From: Ophiostoma sp. CBS 140.51
Taxonomy: Eukaryota; Ascomycota; Sordariomycetes; Ophiostomatales; Ophiostomataceae
Assembly: GCA_029298735.1 (NCBI GenBank)
Contig: JANSLP010000039.1
Span: 1-64,000, forward strand
Direction: 5' to 3'
DNA length: 64,000 nt
The translations under genes were made by a program, and so were the position numbers. Position 1 is the stretch's first letter. Every line of letters begins with the position of its first letter. The notes under the pieces were generated by a model. That model did not search any database. It was not told the origin of the DNA and was given only the letters and a program-made list of their open reading frames with translations. Of the stretch, positions 32,823 to 45,100 are shown piece by piece.

Positions 32823-34553
32823 TCAGCTGCCCTCGGGCTGGCCCTGGAACACTCCCTTTTCTATATTGGCATAGATTTCTGGGTATTTATTGCGAACACG
32901 ATCCCGCAAATCCGTCGGCTGGCGGCTCGCTAGGTTGAAGCTGGGATGGCGGTGGATCTTGGTCCAGGCCGGTCCATAGATTTGGAGGCCTTCGAGAATT
33001 TCCTTGTCGTCTTGTTCTGTGAATGGTCGCCTCTCGCGGCGGTGTGACTTCTTGAAGGGCCCGTGGATGCCGAGTTTGATCATGTCTTCCAGATTTCGCC
33101 GGTGGACACGTCGCTTCCGCATCTTTGGTTGGTCTGGTGACACGGCAGTACCGGAAGAGCCATCTTGACCCTGACTGTTATATGGCTCAAGTTGATCGTC
33201 GGGCTCGGTCAAAATGTCTTCCAAAGACAGGCTTGTCTTTGATTTCAGTCGACTAGCTGCTGTTGATGGCCCTGGTCCGGGAGTTGACGAGGATGGCGTT
33301 GATGCATCTGGTGGCGATGCAGCGCCCGACTGGTCGTTTCGGCTCAACTTTCCACGTAGTTCCTCGGGACAACAGGTACGGAATCGGTCTTTCAAGTCAC
33401 CCGCTGTTCGGCTACTAAACTCAAACTCTGGGTCTTCAAGAATGGCCGTCCACTTGCCAAGTCCGTGTCTGCTGACGCCTATAAGCAGCTGATTTGTCTC
33501 CTCTTCTGTCCAGCGACGGCGAGGCTTGGTTGCACGCCGTTTTGGTTTCGAAGAGTTTGTTGACGATGCTGCTTCGGGTGAGTCACCTGCTTCGCCCGTC
33601 GTAGATCGTGTTGACCGTGGTGCTCGTGCTGGCCGGCCTGATCCTGGTGACTTTTTGGTCGCTTTGCCCATTCTTGGTGACAATTCGGATGCGGATGATG
33701 TCGAAAAGTGCCGTCCTCCTACTAAAGGGAGCATAGATGAAGACATGCCCATGCCGTCACCCATTCTGTCATGGTCCGAAGCCATGTGAGATCCGCCGCC
33801 GGAGAGCATGCTGTCAAAGAGATAGTGGCCACCACCACCTCCGGAACTGCTACCTGCACCTCCACCGCCAGAGTTGCCGCCATAGTCGGCGTTACGGTTT
33901 ATGGACTCATCGTCGTCGTATTCGGTGTACGCAATAGGAGGGAAAACGGCAGCGTTCGGTGGCGGTTCATGCAAGCCGTTAATAATGGGCGGAAACACCT
34001 GGCTGAGAGATCCGACTTGCTGGCTCGACTTTTGCTTCTTTAGTGGCTGTGGTAGTTGTATCAGTTCGTCGTTGTGATGTGGTAAAACGTGTGGCCGTTT
34101 TCCCATATGTGTTGATGATGATGAAGATGGGTCGTCCTGTCCACCTGGCAGCATAAAGGGGTCGACCGAGTTGCCGTCGCCCAGGAACATCCGAACCGGT
34201 CGGCTCGGCCACCCGCCGGCACCTCCGGAACCGCCCAGACTTGGATCCTCGCCGCCAGCCGAGGGAGAGAATGCCGAGTTGAGTGTCGAATGGCTTAGAC
34301 CAGAATATTGATTCTGTTGGTGTGATTGTTGTTGTTGTTGTAGTTGATATTGCTGCTGTTGTTGTGATTGTTTTCCAGCGGGAGACTCTGGCGAGTTGAG
34401 CTCGAGTGGCGGAAGCAAGAGAGCGCCAGCATCTTCGGGGCTGTCCGGAGCGCCGAGGGTGCTGTGTATCGAGGGGAGATGGTCTCTGTCGTCGTTTACG
34501 TTCAAGAGGTGCATCAGCCGCGGCTCGATGGTGGCCATGGTGTTGGCAGCCAT
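32823..34553 (-). CDS. double Myb-domain DNA-binding protein, Teb1/Tay1-like
   Basis: Single exon, 576 aa. Two Myb/telobox-type repeats are visible: about residues 344-400 (RRRWTEEETNQLLIGVSRHG, GKWTAIL, GDLKDRFRT) and about 508-562 (RRPFTEQDDKEILEGLQIYG, PAWTKIH, TDLRDRVRNKYP). The DLKDRFR-type third helix is the telobox signature. Two such repeats in one protein are the architecture of S. pombe Teb1 and Yarrowia Tay1, which bind TTAGGG-like double-stranded DNA at telomeres and in promoters. The N terminus carries a poly-Gln/Asn tract, then Gly/Ser-rich regions and an acidic patch before the Mybs. A second in-frame Met at residue 6 could be the true start. The DNA target in this organism is not shown by the sequence. 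Confidence 0.88.
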   Translation of the reverse strand: MAANTMATIEPRLMHLLNVNDDRDHLPSIHSTLGAPDSPEDAGALLLPPLELNSPESPAGKQSQQQQQYQLQQQQQSHQQNQYSGLSHSTLNSAFSPSAGGEDPSLGGSGGAGGWPSRPVRMFLGDGNSVDPFMLPGGQDDPSSSSSTHMGKRPHVLPHHNDELIQLPQPLKKQKSSQQVGSLSQVFPPIINGLHEPPPNAAVFPPIAYTEYDDDESINRNADYGGNSGGGGAGSSSGGGGGHYLFDSMLSGGGSHMASDHDRMGDGMGMSSSMLPLVGGRHFSTSSASELSPRMGKATKKSPGSGRPARAPRSTRSTTGEAGDSPEAASSTNSSKPKRRATKPRRRWTEEETNQLLIGVSRHGLGKWTAILEDPEFEFSSRTAGDLKDRFRTCCPEELRGKLSRNDQSGAASPPDASTPSSSTPGPGPSTAASRLKSKTSLSLEDILTEPDDQLEPYNSQGQDGSSGTAVSPDQPKMRKRRVHRRNLEDMIKLGIHGPFKKSHRRERRPFTEQDDKEILEGLQIYGPAWTKIHRHPSFNLASRQPTDLRDRVRNKYPEIYANIEKGVFQGQPEGS

Positions 34554-37380
34554 GGTGCAGCGATGGCTGTATGGGGAAGAGAGAGTAGGGACATCGGGGT
34601 CCCGTTAGGTTCACGGCGGTCCTTGGCGGGTAGGGGGGAAGGGGGGGGGGTGGTTGAGGAATAAATGTGAAAAAAAGGATGGTGTTAAATGAGTATGAGA
34701 ATGAGAAAAAGGAGAAGTGATTGAGAAGAGAGGAAGAGACGGGGGGTCAGAGGGAGAAGAAATAGAGGCACAGCGCTGTGAGTGGAAGACGAGTATGGTG
34801 GCAGGATAGGGAAAAGGGAAAGGTAAAATAAGAGTAAGTGGAAAAAACGACCGAATGGCGAAATCCCAAGAGCCTGGAATACCAAGAGACAGAGGGCGAC
34901 GAAGGGCAACGAGTGAGTGGGCTGACGAGGCTCTAAGCAGAATAGCCAGTGGCTTCTTTTTGGACTTTCTGGGTCCCTTTTGGCTCTGGAGCGTTTCTGG
35001 AGCGTCTCTAGAGTGTCTGTGTCTGTCTCGTTCCAGTGCGTTGTCTGCTGGTCTAGTTTGCGTTCGGTTTCGTTTCTGTGCGTGTCGTCGTGCCGCCGGG
35101 TGGCGTCTGGATTTGGGGGTGGGTGATGGTCTTTGTGCGAGTACTGTGTAGTTGTTGAGAGGTACCGGCCGAGGTGAATATAAGTTTTGCGGACTTGGTT
35201 TCGTATTCGGGCGTCGTCAATGTTGTCGTCGTGGGTCGTGGCTGCGGGCGGTGGTGGCTCTTTCCTGCTTGTGCGTTGGTGTGCGTCTGCGTGCCTTCCT
35301 TTTTGCACTTGTACTGAGTAGACTTTTTCCTCCTCTGGCTCGTTCCCAGCTTCCCTGGCCTTGTCAACCGGGACTGAAATTCCCCGGGCAAGACCCGTAA
35401 GACACACCGCTAACGCGCGCACGAGAAAGAGGGAAGGAGCGAAGACAAGCGCACTGGCAGTTGTGAGATAGAATGTGGAAAGAGGCGATGGGAGGAAAGG
35501 TGCGATTTCGTCGACATCGACCGCGGGTGAATCGGTCGGCCGAGACAGGAAAGAACGATGCTGCTGTGTCTATATGGAGAAGGAACGAAGGAGACAAAGA
35601 AGGACTGAAGAAAGTCGTGCCTGCCGTGCCTGCACGCCAAAAGGAAACAATATAGCAGACATCCACACTGGCTCTTGCCCACACACACGCTCTCTCACAC
35701 ACGAAAAAAAAAGACAATGCAATAAAAAGCGAGAAGCGATATAAAAGAGACGGGTAGTAATAACGCCAAACAAGGGAAACGCCAGAGCCAGTGAAATATA
35801 AAAGCCACTTAAAAGTTGAGAAAAAAAACAAAGCTACAGCCACCGTGCACTAATATAAAGCGCAGCGAGGGCGAAAAGGTCTAGAACGTCCCCGTCCTCC
35901 TGGATTTATTCCGTAGCTGCGATAACAATTGAGGGGTAGGCAGACTAGGGGGACCCAAAGAGCCAAGAGGGGAAGGAACAACCCACACCCACGCTACAGC
36001 GTACCAGTCTTGCAATAGTCTAGGATGCACATGGAGAAAGAACGAAAGACGCCGCTGGGAAAACCAACCAGCAAGAAGGAAGAGAAGGGCAACCACGACC
36101 GAGGGCGAAAAGGACCAATCGAGTCTCGTCGACAAAGGGGGCAGGCACGAGGCACAGGGCAGAACAGGGTGGCAGACGGAGTACTCCGTGCAAGGGGACG
36201 TCGTAAGAGGTAAGAGCGAGGCCGGTTGTTGGTGAGAAATTATTCCCAGAAATTGTTGCATGTCACTGCTCGTTTTGCGTGCTGGGCGTGCTGCGCGCGG
36301 CGTGCTGACTGTATCTTTTTTTCTTCCTTTGCTTGTGCAGCAGCGCCCTTTCCTGATGAATCTCAGAACTTTTTGGCCCTGGCCAGGCCCTTGTGGTTCG
36401 CTCCTGCCCGTAAAGAGACGCATTTCCCGGGCAGCGGGGGACCTTCCCCTTTGGCCCCTCCAATTTCCACTCCCGTGCTGGGTGTGCGGCTGGTGCAGGA
36501 GCGAGCCAAGTGCGTGCTTTCCCTTTGTCTTGGCCTGGCCTGTCGGCCCAGGGCCTGGCCGGCTCTTTTTTCTCGTTTCTGGAATTGCTTGGATCCACCA
36601 CCCGTTTCTGCCACGACACACCCTGGCGTGGCTTCTGTGTACTTCGTAGTGCTTCTATTTTTCTTTTTTATTCCTTCGCCCGCGACGTGACCCGTTACCG
36701 ACAGTTGATTGGGATGGGGTGCTGCATTATGCGCAGGGCCTGTTGTTAGAGGTGAGCTTGTTTTTTTTTTTTTTTTTTTTTTTTTTGGGGGGGGGTTTTG
36801 GGTTGTTTGGTTTGGTCTGGAGTCCGGCTTTCGAGAGGATTTTGGGTTGCAGCGGTTTCTGGTTGTTCTTTTTGGGTCCCTTCCTTTTTTGGGGTTGCTG
36901 GCGCTGTGGTCTGGTTCTGGAATGCATTGTCCGACGGAGCAGGGGTGGTTGGGAGAGAGACAAGCATTGATTGACAGTTGCGGAGACCAGTTCAGAAACA
37001 AGCAAAGTGGGCGCAAAAGAGCCCAAAGAAGGGGCTCCAAAAGAATACAACGCAGGCCGCAGCATACAGCACACAGAGCATGCAGACCACGCAGAACGCA
37101 GCTCACTCGCTTCACCCGGAACAAGCCAGACCAGCCAGACCAACCAGCATCGCGCGGCGGCAAGCCACATCCAAAAGAGGCAAAAACGAAGTAGAACAAT
37201 ACACGGCGTCACGAGTGAGAGTACGAGCATCTTGCAGGACGACCAAGAGGACACAGAAGCAGCAGCTGCGACGGGGAGAAAGGCAGTCGGAAGTCGAAAG
37301 AAGACGAAAGAAGTTCAAAGGAACAGAACACACAGACACACACTCACAAGACTCGATCGATCGGCTCCGGTTGTATCACA
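34554..37380. other. 2.8-kb intergenic region between the divergent Myb and DUF7704 gene 2
   Basis: The region probably holds long leaders of both genes. From 34.6 to 35.9 kb it is G/A-rich on the plus strand, that is CT-rich on the Myb-gene strand. A long T26-G9 tract lies at 36761-36795. The last 400 bp before 37381 are A/C-rich, like a leader. Open frames exist but only as low-complexity runs; none resembles a known protein. Confidence 0.45.
36761..36795. repeat. T26-G9 homopolymer tract
   Basis: Twenty-six consecutive T are followed directly by nine G. The length is far beyond other homopolymers in the window. It lies in the region upstream of DUF7704 gene 2. Confidence 0.9.
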
Positions 37381-38171
37381 ATGGCGTCCCGTCTCCCGAC
37401 CATCCCCCGACTGGTGTTCACCGTCATCGAACCCATCTCGCTGTGAGTTGCTTGTCCTGGGACTGGCTAATCGAATATCCCGGGCTTGGGAGCCTGGGTC
37501 CGGACCGCTTGGAGGCTCTCCCTTTCCACACATTTTACTGACGACCCACCTCTTTTCCTCTGACCTCAGCATCGGTGGCTGTGTGCCCGCATTGTTTGCA
37601 ACCAATTGGTTTATCCGCGAGCAGATTGCAGAGGCGCCGGCGGGCCCAACCATCGCCCTATCAGACCAGGCACGCATCGTGGCCCAGCAGCTGGGCAATG
37701 CCTATGGCCTGCTGTTCATGGTCGGCGTCGCTGTCTTGTATACGAGCACCGAGCTGAAGGTTGTCCGCAACTACCTGGTGGCACTACTGATTGCAGACAT
37801 TGGCCATGTTGGCCTGACGATTGTTGCGCTCGGCACAGAGCGGTTTGCTGCACTCGGCGAGTGGAACGCCATGACGTGGGGAAATGTTGGTTTCACGGTA
37901 TGTCTTGATTCTCTCGCAAGTTTTCTTTTGTTTGTTTTTGTTTATGGCATCATGTATATCCTGCATGGTACATCCATCTCAACGCACCGTCAGTCTCAAC
38001 ATTTTTGTTGAGGAGGCAGACAGCAAAGTGAGACGCTGTTAAAGGCCACTGAACTAACATAATCTCCCAATGTGCCAGACTTTCCTCGCCGTGATGCGAA
38101 TTTCATATCTTCTCGGCCTCTTTGGCCCAGACAAACCAGCGGCTATTGCAACATCCGAGAAGCGAAAGTGA
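37381..38171 (+). CDS. DUF7704-type small membrane protein (copy 2)
   Basis: Three exons: 37381-37442, 37570-37897 and 38079-38171, with introns of 127 nt (GTGAGT...CTCAG) and 181 nt (GTATGT...GCCAG), giving 160 aa. The first join restores IEPISLIGG, the second GNVGFTTFLAVMRISYLLG. The layout matches copy 1 at 28426: an N-terminal EPISL segment, a QQLGNAYGLLFMVGVAVLY segment, a YLVALLIADIGHVGLTIVAL segment, a WNAMTWGN stretch, and a last helix with MRISYLLGLFG, then a basic tail (SEKRK). Four membrane segments are likely. This is the fungal DUF7704 family, of unknown function. The third exon is short and set by frame and acceptor only, so it is the least certain part. Confidence 0.78.
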
Positions 38172-41105
38172 AGCCATCACCATCTTTCATCCCCAGCGGT
38201 CTTCGTCTTGTCCTCGCCCAAATGGTGCCTAACGGTACACAGAGGCACAGGTTGGGAGAACAAAGTTGAGACAAGGTCTCGCCCTGTTCATTGTCCTTCA
38301 CACATCTCTATCTCTTCTCGCGTTTTCTCGTTATTTTTTGTGGTTTCCTATGCTTTCCCTCATCATGTTTTTTTTTTCCTCATCACAAGTTGCTGCCGGT
38401 CCACGTGGTTGGTAAGGTATCTGCACAGCTGGGAGTACGCAAGCCATCTTCGCCGTCACACAAGGGGACAGGTTATGACGAGGACACCGGTCTCATTTTG
38501 AGGAGATTGGCTGACCGGAATGTCGTTGCCCTCCTCAAATCGCATCTTTTGAAAATATGGCCCGAAGAAGCGGTCAAGAAATATTTTGCAGTGATTGTAC
38601 AGTACTGCCGAGAACGGCAGACAAGCTTAAGTGGAACATGTCTCTCACTTTCGGTGAAGTGCCCCTTGAGAGACGAGAGACGACCAATGTACCTTGCCTT
38701 TTTGGGACTCTCTTGGACTACTTTTTATTTTTATTTATGATCTTCAACAAATATCCAGACAAATTCTACCGCTTGTGATACCATCCCTGAGGCCTTTTAT
38801 CTCACTTGATACTCCATTACTTGCTACTTTTTTACTGTCCGGACATCAGAGCATAGCGCCCCTAGGTTGTACACAAAGAGACCGAACTAGTAGTACAAGG
38901 GACACGAAGATCGCATGAGAAAAGCGAAGGAATCCTGCGATCGTGCACGAGGGACCGGGTGTGCATGGGCCGAGTACGGCCCTTTTTTTGGAGAAAAAAG
39001 GGCTTCTTGGTGAGGCTGTCTGCCATGAATAAATATTCCCCGTTGGGGGCGTCGGCCAACTCTGGGGGATCGAGACAATCTGGGGGCCGAGAAGTAGCAT
39101 CGAAAATGTACACATACACAAATCAAGCGACGACTGGACCGAAAACCCAAAACGCAAGGAAACGTGACACATATGAAAAAAGAAGGGTCGTCAGAGGCCA
39201 AATCGGACGAACTGGCTACTATGGTCCAGTTCGTGAAGTGTCTCTGCTATGGAAGCCAGAAAAGGGGGAGATGGCTACAAACGCATGCTACAGAACGCAG
39301 AAGCAGCATTTCACGAGAGGACAAGAGAGTGATGACTTGTACGAACGATTGCATGAACGACATGAACGACATGAACGACAACCGGACACAAACGGCGGAC
39401 GCCAAAGCACGCCGAGACGGCTGCACGCAGAGGCGTATTGGGCAGCAACAAGACAGCAGGACATACAAGCAGACAAGCAACACAACACGACCAGCATCCC
39501 CAGCCACGACAATCTTCCAGCCACATCATACCATCTTACGATTCAACGCAGCACCCTATGCACACCCTGTGCAGAGCTTGTGTCTCATGCCTACTTATTG
39601 TGTCTGCTTATCGTCTCCAGTCGGCCTGCAAGGAGGGCAGGACAGCGATGAAAAATAAGGCAAGCAGACCCATTCGTTCATAGAAGTCTTGAATTTGAGA
39701 AAATATGGCCGGCAAGATGGTCAATTTTCTGCGGTTTTGAGTTTTCTGTGTAAGGTTGTGCACGTCGTGTCAGCAGGAAGCTGGGGCTGATCCAACGGCA
39801 GATGGAGAGCACATGACCATGTTTATTCCGTGGGCGTCGACGCCAAACGAGATTTCATGCGGGAGTGGCTCTTTTGAGTCTTGAGCAATTGGTGTTATTT
39901 TAAGCTCAATAACCATGAGAGTCAAACGAGAAGCAAGCTTGGACCCGTTTGAAAAGCATCTGAAAATGGAAAATCAGATGAGAACTACACAAAGTCGTGA
40001 CAAGGTCCAAACAAGGCTGATTGACAAATGCAAACTGGAAATAAACTTTACAGGCCAGAGGAAGAAGAAGAATAGATATTAATAGCCTACTACAAGCCCC
40101 TGTTGCACATCCAATGCTCTCCCGTTTCAGCGATTCGCCAGAATTAATGCCGAATTTGCAAAGGTTTCCAGCACCGCATGTGACGTTTCGTCCGGAAAAC
40201 GATTTATGAAAATAGCCATCCTTGTTTGGGGATGCTAATTGTGGAAGCAATAAATATCGTAGAAAATTGACATGTTTGGCAATGGGGAAATTCAGAAGCA
40301 GTATCGAGATATATGGAATTATCGCGAATGACGGTTGATATGAATGGCCGCTATCGCAGCTTGCATTCCGCCGTTAAGCTGTCGGAGATAAGACCTCAAC
40401 CCGCCCTTCCTCGCCCGTTGACGAGTGATGACGGTTTTGCCTCCCCGCAATTGTCGGCAGGAAAGACCCAATAAGCTGCCCATAACACGCCTTACAGCAG
40501 CTCTTCTCGCGCGGAGTTTGGTGAGGCAAGAGCGACCGACGCAGCAGTAGCTCCAAGAGCTTAGAAATACCGTAGAGGAGGCGATCTTCCACCAGGGGAA
40601 GGCGCAACCCAGATTAGATGTGCCTGACCAGACCAGGGACGTATTTGCGGTAACTCACCTTTCCAAACTTCAAACGTAACTCTCTTTACTCTCTGTTCAC
40701 GCACTCCCTGCTCTCCATATCCCACGACGCTACGCTTGACCGCCACAGGTACACCCGGAGTCGCTTCCGGAATTCAGGAAACGATACCTGCATGTTGCAA
40801 CCAAACGCCACGCCCGCACTTTCGGCGTCGTGAGTCCCGTGACTTCCGATTCAACCTCGATAACTCTTTGGCTTCACCCTCGCACACTCGCAATAACTTG
40901 CGCACAGAGCTCTTGCACCACTTGACGATAGGCGTGCGTACATGTGGCGTAGCCATACTACCTCTTTTTTGTGATCTTTCAGCACTCAGCAGCTTGAACA
41001 GCTTGAAACAGGTTGCGCAATACACCGCGGCCCGCCCCAGCTTGTCCCACCCTAGCCGAGACAAACATCGGCCACAACAACGACGATAACGAACAAAATA
41101 ACGAC
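38172..41105. other. 2.9-kb intergenic region, no gene seen
   Basis: Short frames on both strands have no family motif. A 9-bp CATGAACGA direct repeat is present three times in a row at 39352-39378. The part near 40,700-41,105 is the promoter and leader of the WD40 gene. Confidence 0.4.
39352..39378. repeat. short tandem repeat (CATGAACGA)3
   Basis: Three perfect 9-bp copies lie head to tail in non-coding DNA. Confidence 0.7.
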
Positions 41106-43432
41106 ATGTCAGCTCCGCAGACTCCGGGCGACGGCGGCAATGCTTATCCCGGTACCGACGAGCGCCAAGCCGCTGACGTCTTTGACTTTCTGCAGCAGGC
41201 GTATCGCTTGCGAGCCGGTGGTGCTGGCGGCGAGTACACAGACGATGCTAGCCATCGACTGCTCGACGACGACGATGAAGAGGAGGAGGAAGGCGATGAT
41301 GACTACCATGGTATGTATTATACTTGTTAAGCCGATTGCTCCGAAGGTGTTATGGTGAGAATAGCTCTAACCAGATGAACTAGATGCGGAGGAAGGCCAG
41401 ATGCACTACGATATAGAGATTGTCGACGAGGATGAAGAGATAGTAGATGACGACGATGAGGAGGAGGAAGATGATGAGGAAGACGATGAGGAAGACGATG
41501 AGGAGGAGGACGAGGAAGAAAATGACGAGGACGATGATGAGTTTGACGATGGTAGGATGCTCTCCACTTAAAGCCTATTTCTAACACACATGCTGACATC
41601 ACAGGCCACCCGGTACCCTACCTTACACGCCGACAGCTGAACATTATGCTGCAAGGCGAGACGCTGCACAATGTCTTGCTGAGCGTGACTGACTGGGGAG
41701 GCACTTTCGACGCCGATGCGTTCACCAACAGCCGGCGACGACGACAGCAACAACGTGATCCGAACCGGTTCCCCAAGGTGCCGAGCGAAGAGGGCCGCAA
41801 GCTCATGGACTCGGGCATCTTTGGCTCGACAGAGCGGCCGCGCAAGGTGTACCCGACGATCCTCGACGATATGAACGCCGACAGCCATTCGCAGCACACC
41901 AGGATCGAGGCCCGGCGGCGACCTGTGTCGATGCGGCTCTTCGACCGTGAACTCGGCTTCGGTGAGACGCAAGCCGACCGCAAACTGGGCAAGAACATGA
42001 TTGCCCAGAGCATGGTGCCTTCGACCGACGCCGACATGGTCCTGCGGTACGATGCACCGGTCTACCTGGGCCAGTTTTCCGACGACGGCAACTTCTTCTA
42101 CAGCGCCACCAAGGACTTCCGCGTGCGCATGTACGACACCTCCAACGTCAACGAGTGGAAGCACTACAAGACCGTAGTGCATCCGACCGGCCGCTGGACC
42201 ATGACGGACGCCGCACTGAGTCCGGACAACAAGTGGCTCGCCTTCACGTCCATGATGCCTAAGGTGTGTCTGGCGCCCACGGACCCCAATGACGAGGGCG
42301 AGCCGTACTTGCTGGACCTGGCGAGTCAGCCCCGAGACGACCACGGCGGCGATTTTTACGACTCATTTGCCATCTTCTCTGTGCGGTTCTCGGGCGACGG
42401 CCGCGAACTGGTGGCCGGCACCAACGCCAGCACCATTATTGTCTACGATATCGAATCGCGCCAGGTGCTGCACAGCTTCGAGGGCCACAAGCACGACGTC
42501 AATGCAGTCTGTTTCGGTGACAAGGAGTCGCCGCATCTGCTGTACTCGGGCTCCGACGATGCCACTATCAAGGTGTGGGATCGGCGCAATCTGGGCGATA
42601 CCCGGGCCGCCGGTGCCTTTGTCGGTCATTGCGAGGGCATCACGTACCTTGACAGTAAAGGTGACGGGCGCTACATCTTATCCAATGGCAAAGACCAAAC
42701 GATGCGCCTCTGGGACCTGCGCATGGCCATGAGCATGTCCGACTTTGACGAAAAGGACCCGGCCGCCCTGACCCAGTACAGTCTCTATGACTACCGCTTC
42801 CAGCGCTACAATGACGACTTGTACTTCAAGCACCCGCACGACAACTCTGTGGTGACCTTCCGCGGCCACCGTGTCGAGCGCACGCTCATCCGCTGCCACT
42901 TCTCGCCACCGGGCAGCAGCGACGGCCGCTACGTCTACTCGGCCAGCCACTCGGGCAAAGTGTACATTTACAACCTGGATGCGACGCTGGCGGGTGCCAT
43001 TGATGTCCGTGAGGCCACGCGCGAGACGCTGTCGGCCGTCGCCGCCGAAGAGGAGCGCCAGGCCGAAGCTGGTGGGCACAACAACGGCACAGCGGCCATC
43101 AATGCCCGCAACCGCGTGCGCCAGCGCCGCTACACGCACGGCCCGCTGTGTGTGCGTGATGCCAGCTGGCATCCCACAGCGCCCGTTCTTGTTGGTAAGT
43201 TTACGCGCTTCAAGTTCAATTTATTCCCACCCTTCTGATTCATCTACTAACATTTGTAGCCTCCTCGTTCGATGCCGAGAGCATGGAGACTGGCACGTGC
43301 TCGGTACACTCCTGCAACATCACCAAGGACGGCGATGCCGGTGGCCGCGAGCACCGGCTGTACGATGACCGGATGCGGCCAATCTCGTCTTGGCAAACGT
43401 CGGGGCGGAATACAGCATGGTGGGCCAACTAG
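41106..43432 (+). CDS. WD40 protein, DCAF11/WDR23-like CRL4 substrate receptor
   Basis: Four exons: 41106-41310, 41384-41551, 41605-43194 and 43260-43432, with introns of 73, 53 and 65 nt, giving 711 aa. The joins give EFDDGHPVPYLTRRQLNIML and VLVASSFDAES. The N terminus is followed by a very acidic Asp/Glu region (exons 1-2). A conserved block ends at YLTRRQ, then a region with RQQQRDPNRFPKVPSEEGRKLMDSGIFG. A beta-propeller follows from about residue 230 to the C terminus, with repeats such as SFEGHKHDVNAVCFGDK, LYSGSDDATIKVWDRR, FVGHCEGITYLDSKGDGRYILSNGKD QTMRLWDLR and YVYSASHSGKVYIYNLD. Order and motifs match DCAF11 (WDR23), a receptor of the CUL4-DDB1 ubiquitin ligase. The substrate in fungi is unknown. 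The gene is convergent with Sss1. Confidence 0.92.
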
Positions 43433-43963
43433 TATTGGGGCACTCCTTATTTGTGAGGCCGACAGAGCATTTTTGTGTAAACAGATTGGAAATACCTCAT
43501 GATGTCAATGCATATACAGTTTACGTCACAGATTTCACGTCGCGAAAAAATGTCGAGGGAAAGTGTATCGACTGAAAAAAATGTGTTGCGCTGTTTAATT
43601 CAAAACTCCGGTAATCCCTTTCCTGCTCTTTTTATGGATACTTCTCGGTTCAGTTCCGAGTCTTTCGGGTGCTTTTATACACAGTAAAAGAAGAATTATT
43701 ACAAAAAAGGAAAGAGAGAGGCTCTTCCTCTTTTTCTCGAGTTGTTGTGATAGTAGTATAGTATAGATGGTTTCGCTTTTTTTGTTCCGTTTTCGGCTTA
43801 TATATTTGCGTTTCTCGCGTCTTGCACACTCTGTGGTCGACTATCGTCTGCTCGGTTCGTTTCATTGATCAAAGTAGTCGTTTGAGTCAAATTGAGTGTC
43901 GTCCGCCGAGAGGCAAGGCTCAACGCTCGTCGTCTGTCCACCATTCTTCGTCGAGCGCTGCGT
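43433..43963. other. shared 3' region between convergent DCAF11-like and SSS1 genes
   Basis: The two stop codons face each other across about 530 nt of A/T-rich DNA with poly-T/A stretches. It probably contains both 3' UTRs. No gene is seen. Confidence 0.5.
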
Positions 43964-44447
43964 CTATGCGCCGCCGACCAGGATGTTGTTCAGGGGAATG
44001 TGGACTGAAGAGAGAGTTAGTACGTGGACTGTAGATGCGATTCACAGTGTCCGGTCTGTAGTTCGTACCCAACTTGACAAAGTAGCCGACGGCACCCATG
44101 ACGATGAAGCCGACGCCGACAGCCTGGCTGATCTTGGCGAACTCCTTGGCATCAGCTGTAAGAGAAGAGTGTTAGCATTGTTGAGCTCGTATCTTTCACC
44201 TCTCGTCATCGATTCCATCAATGTCGCGTGATGCGCAACCATCTGCCCCGGACGAGATGCGCCCTCGCCTGTCATCACAGCGTACTCCATCCGTCGCATC
44301 TCCATCCAGAGCTTCTCATCACCATCTCCAATCATATGCAGATGCGGTTGGTCGTCACGTACGCTTCTGGCAGCGGTTGATGAACTGCATGCCATCCTTG
44401 ATGAACTCCCGAGGGATGTCGAGGATTTCCTGGATCTGCTCAGACAT
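43964..44447 (-). CDS. SSS1: Sec61 translocon gamma subunit
   Basis: Three exons: 44447-44363, 44155-44069 and 44004-43964, with introns of 207 and 64 nt, giving 70 aa. The spliced protein reads MSEQIQEILDIPREFIKDG, FINRCQKPDAKEFAKISQ, then VGFIVMGAVGYFVKLVHIP and ends NNILVGGA. This is the full Sec61-gamma/Sss1 pattern with one tail-anchored transmembrane helix. It is part of the ER protein-conducting channel with Sec61-alpha and beta and is essential in yeast. Both introns split codons (phase 1). Length is normal for the family. Confidence 0.96.
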
Positions 44448-45100
44448 GATGGAGGATGTGTGTGGTGGGCGAGAAGAAAAGAAGACAAAAAAGATGGCGA
44501 AGAAAAGAACGAAAGGAAGAGGATCCGTCAAACGTCGAGAAAGAAAGGAAGCGAAATGGTCGGTGGTCGAGAGTTGGTGATGGGAAGAAGATGGGGAAAA
44601 GGACAGGAAAGGAAGGCAAGAGAAAGGGGTAGATTCAGTAGTAGGTCCAAAAATTGGGTATTCGCGCGACGCCAGCTTGCCCAATTGAACTGTCCTTTCC
44701 TTTGGCTCCTTCCCCAGTCCCAGCGCAAAAAGGTAATGCCAGATCGCCCGAACCCTGCTATTTGGGTGCACTGTCCCCTGTCCTGCACGTGTTCCGACCA
44801 CCCAAATCTAGCATAGTGCGAGAGAAGGCTATCCCGCCAAAAAATATACAGTCTAAGCACGGCTTAGACACAGTACATATGCACCCAATATGCACCTGCT
44901 TCCAAACTGCCAACAGCTCCCCTGGCTCCCCTAACATCCAGCACCTGACCCACTGTTTTGGGGGCTTCTCTCCTTCTTCTCCTTCTGTTCCAGGTGGACC
45001 TCCTTCCCTGTTTGAGCCTCTGTGTCGCGGGAAGCTCCTTCTTTCAACCCCCCAGTCTTGCTTGGTAGTGCATGCCACTACGACTTTTCGCGTGTCTCTC

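Noticed and set aside
38291..38740. 149-codon plus-strand ORF after DUF7704 copy 2
   Set aside because: No family motif, uneven composition and no consistent splice partner; likely 3' UTR or intergenic DNA.
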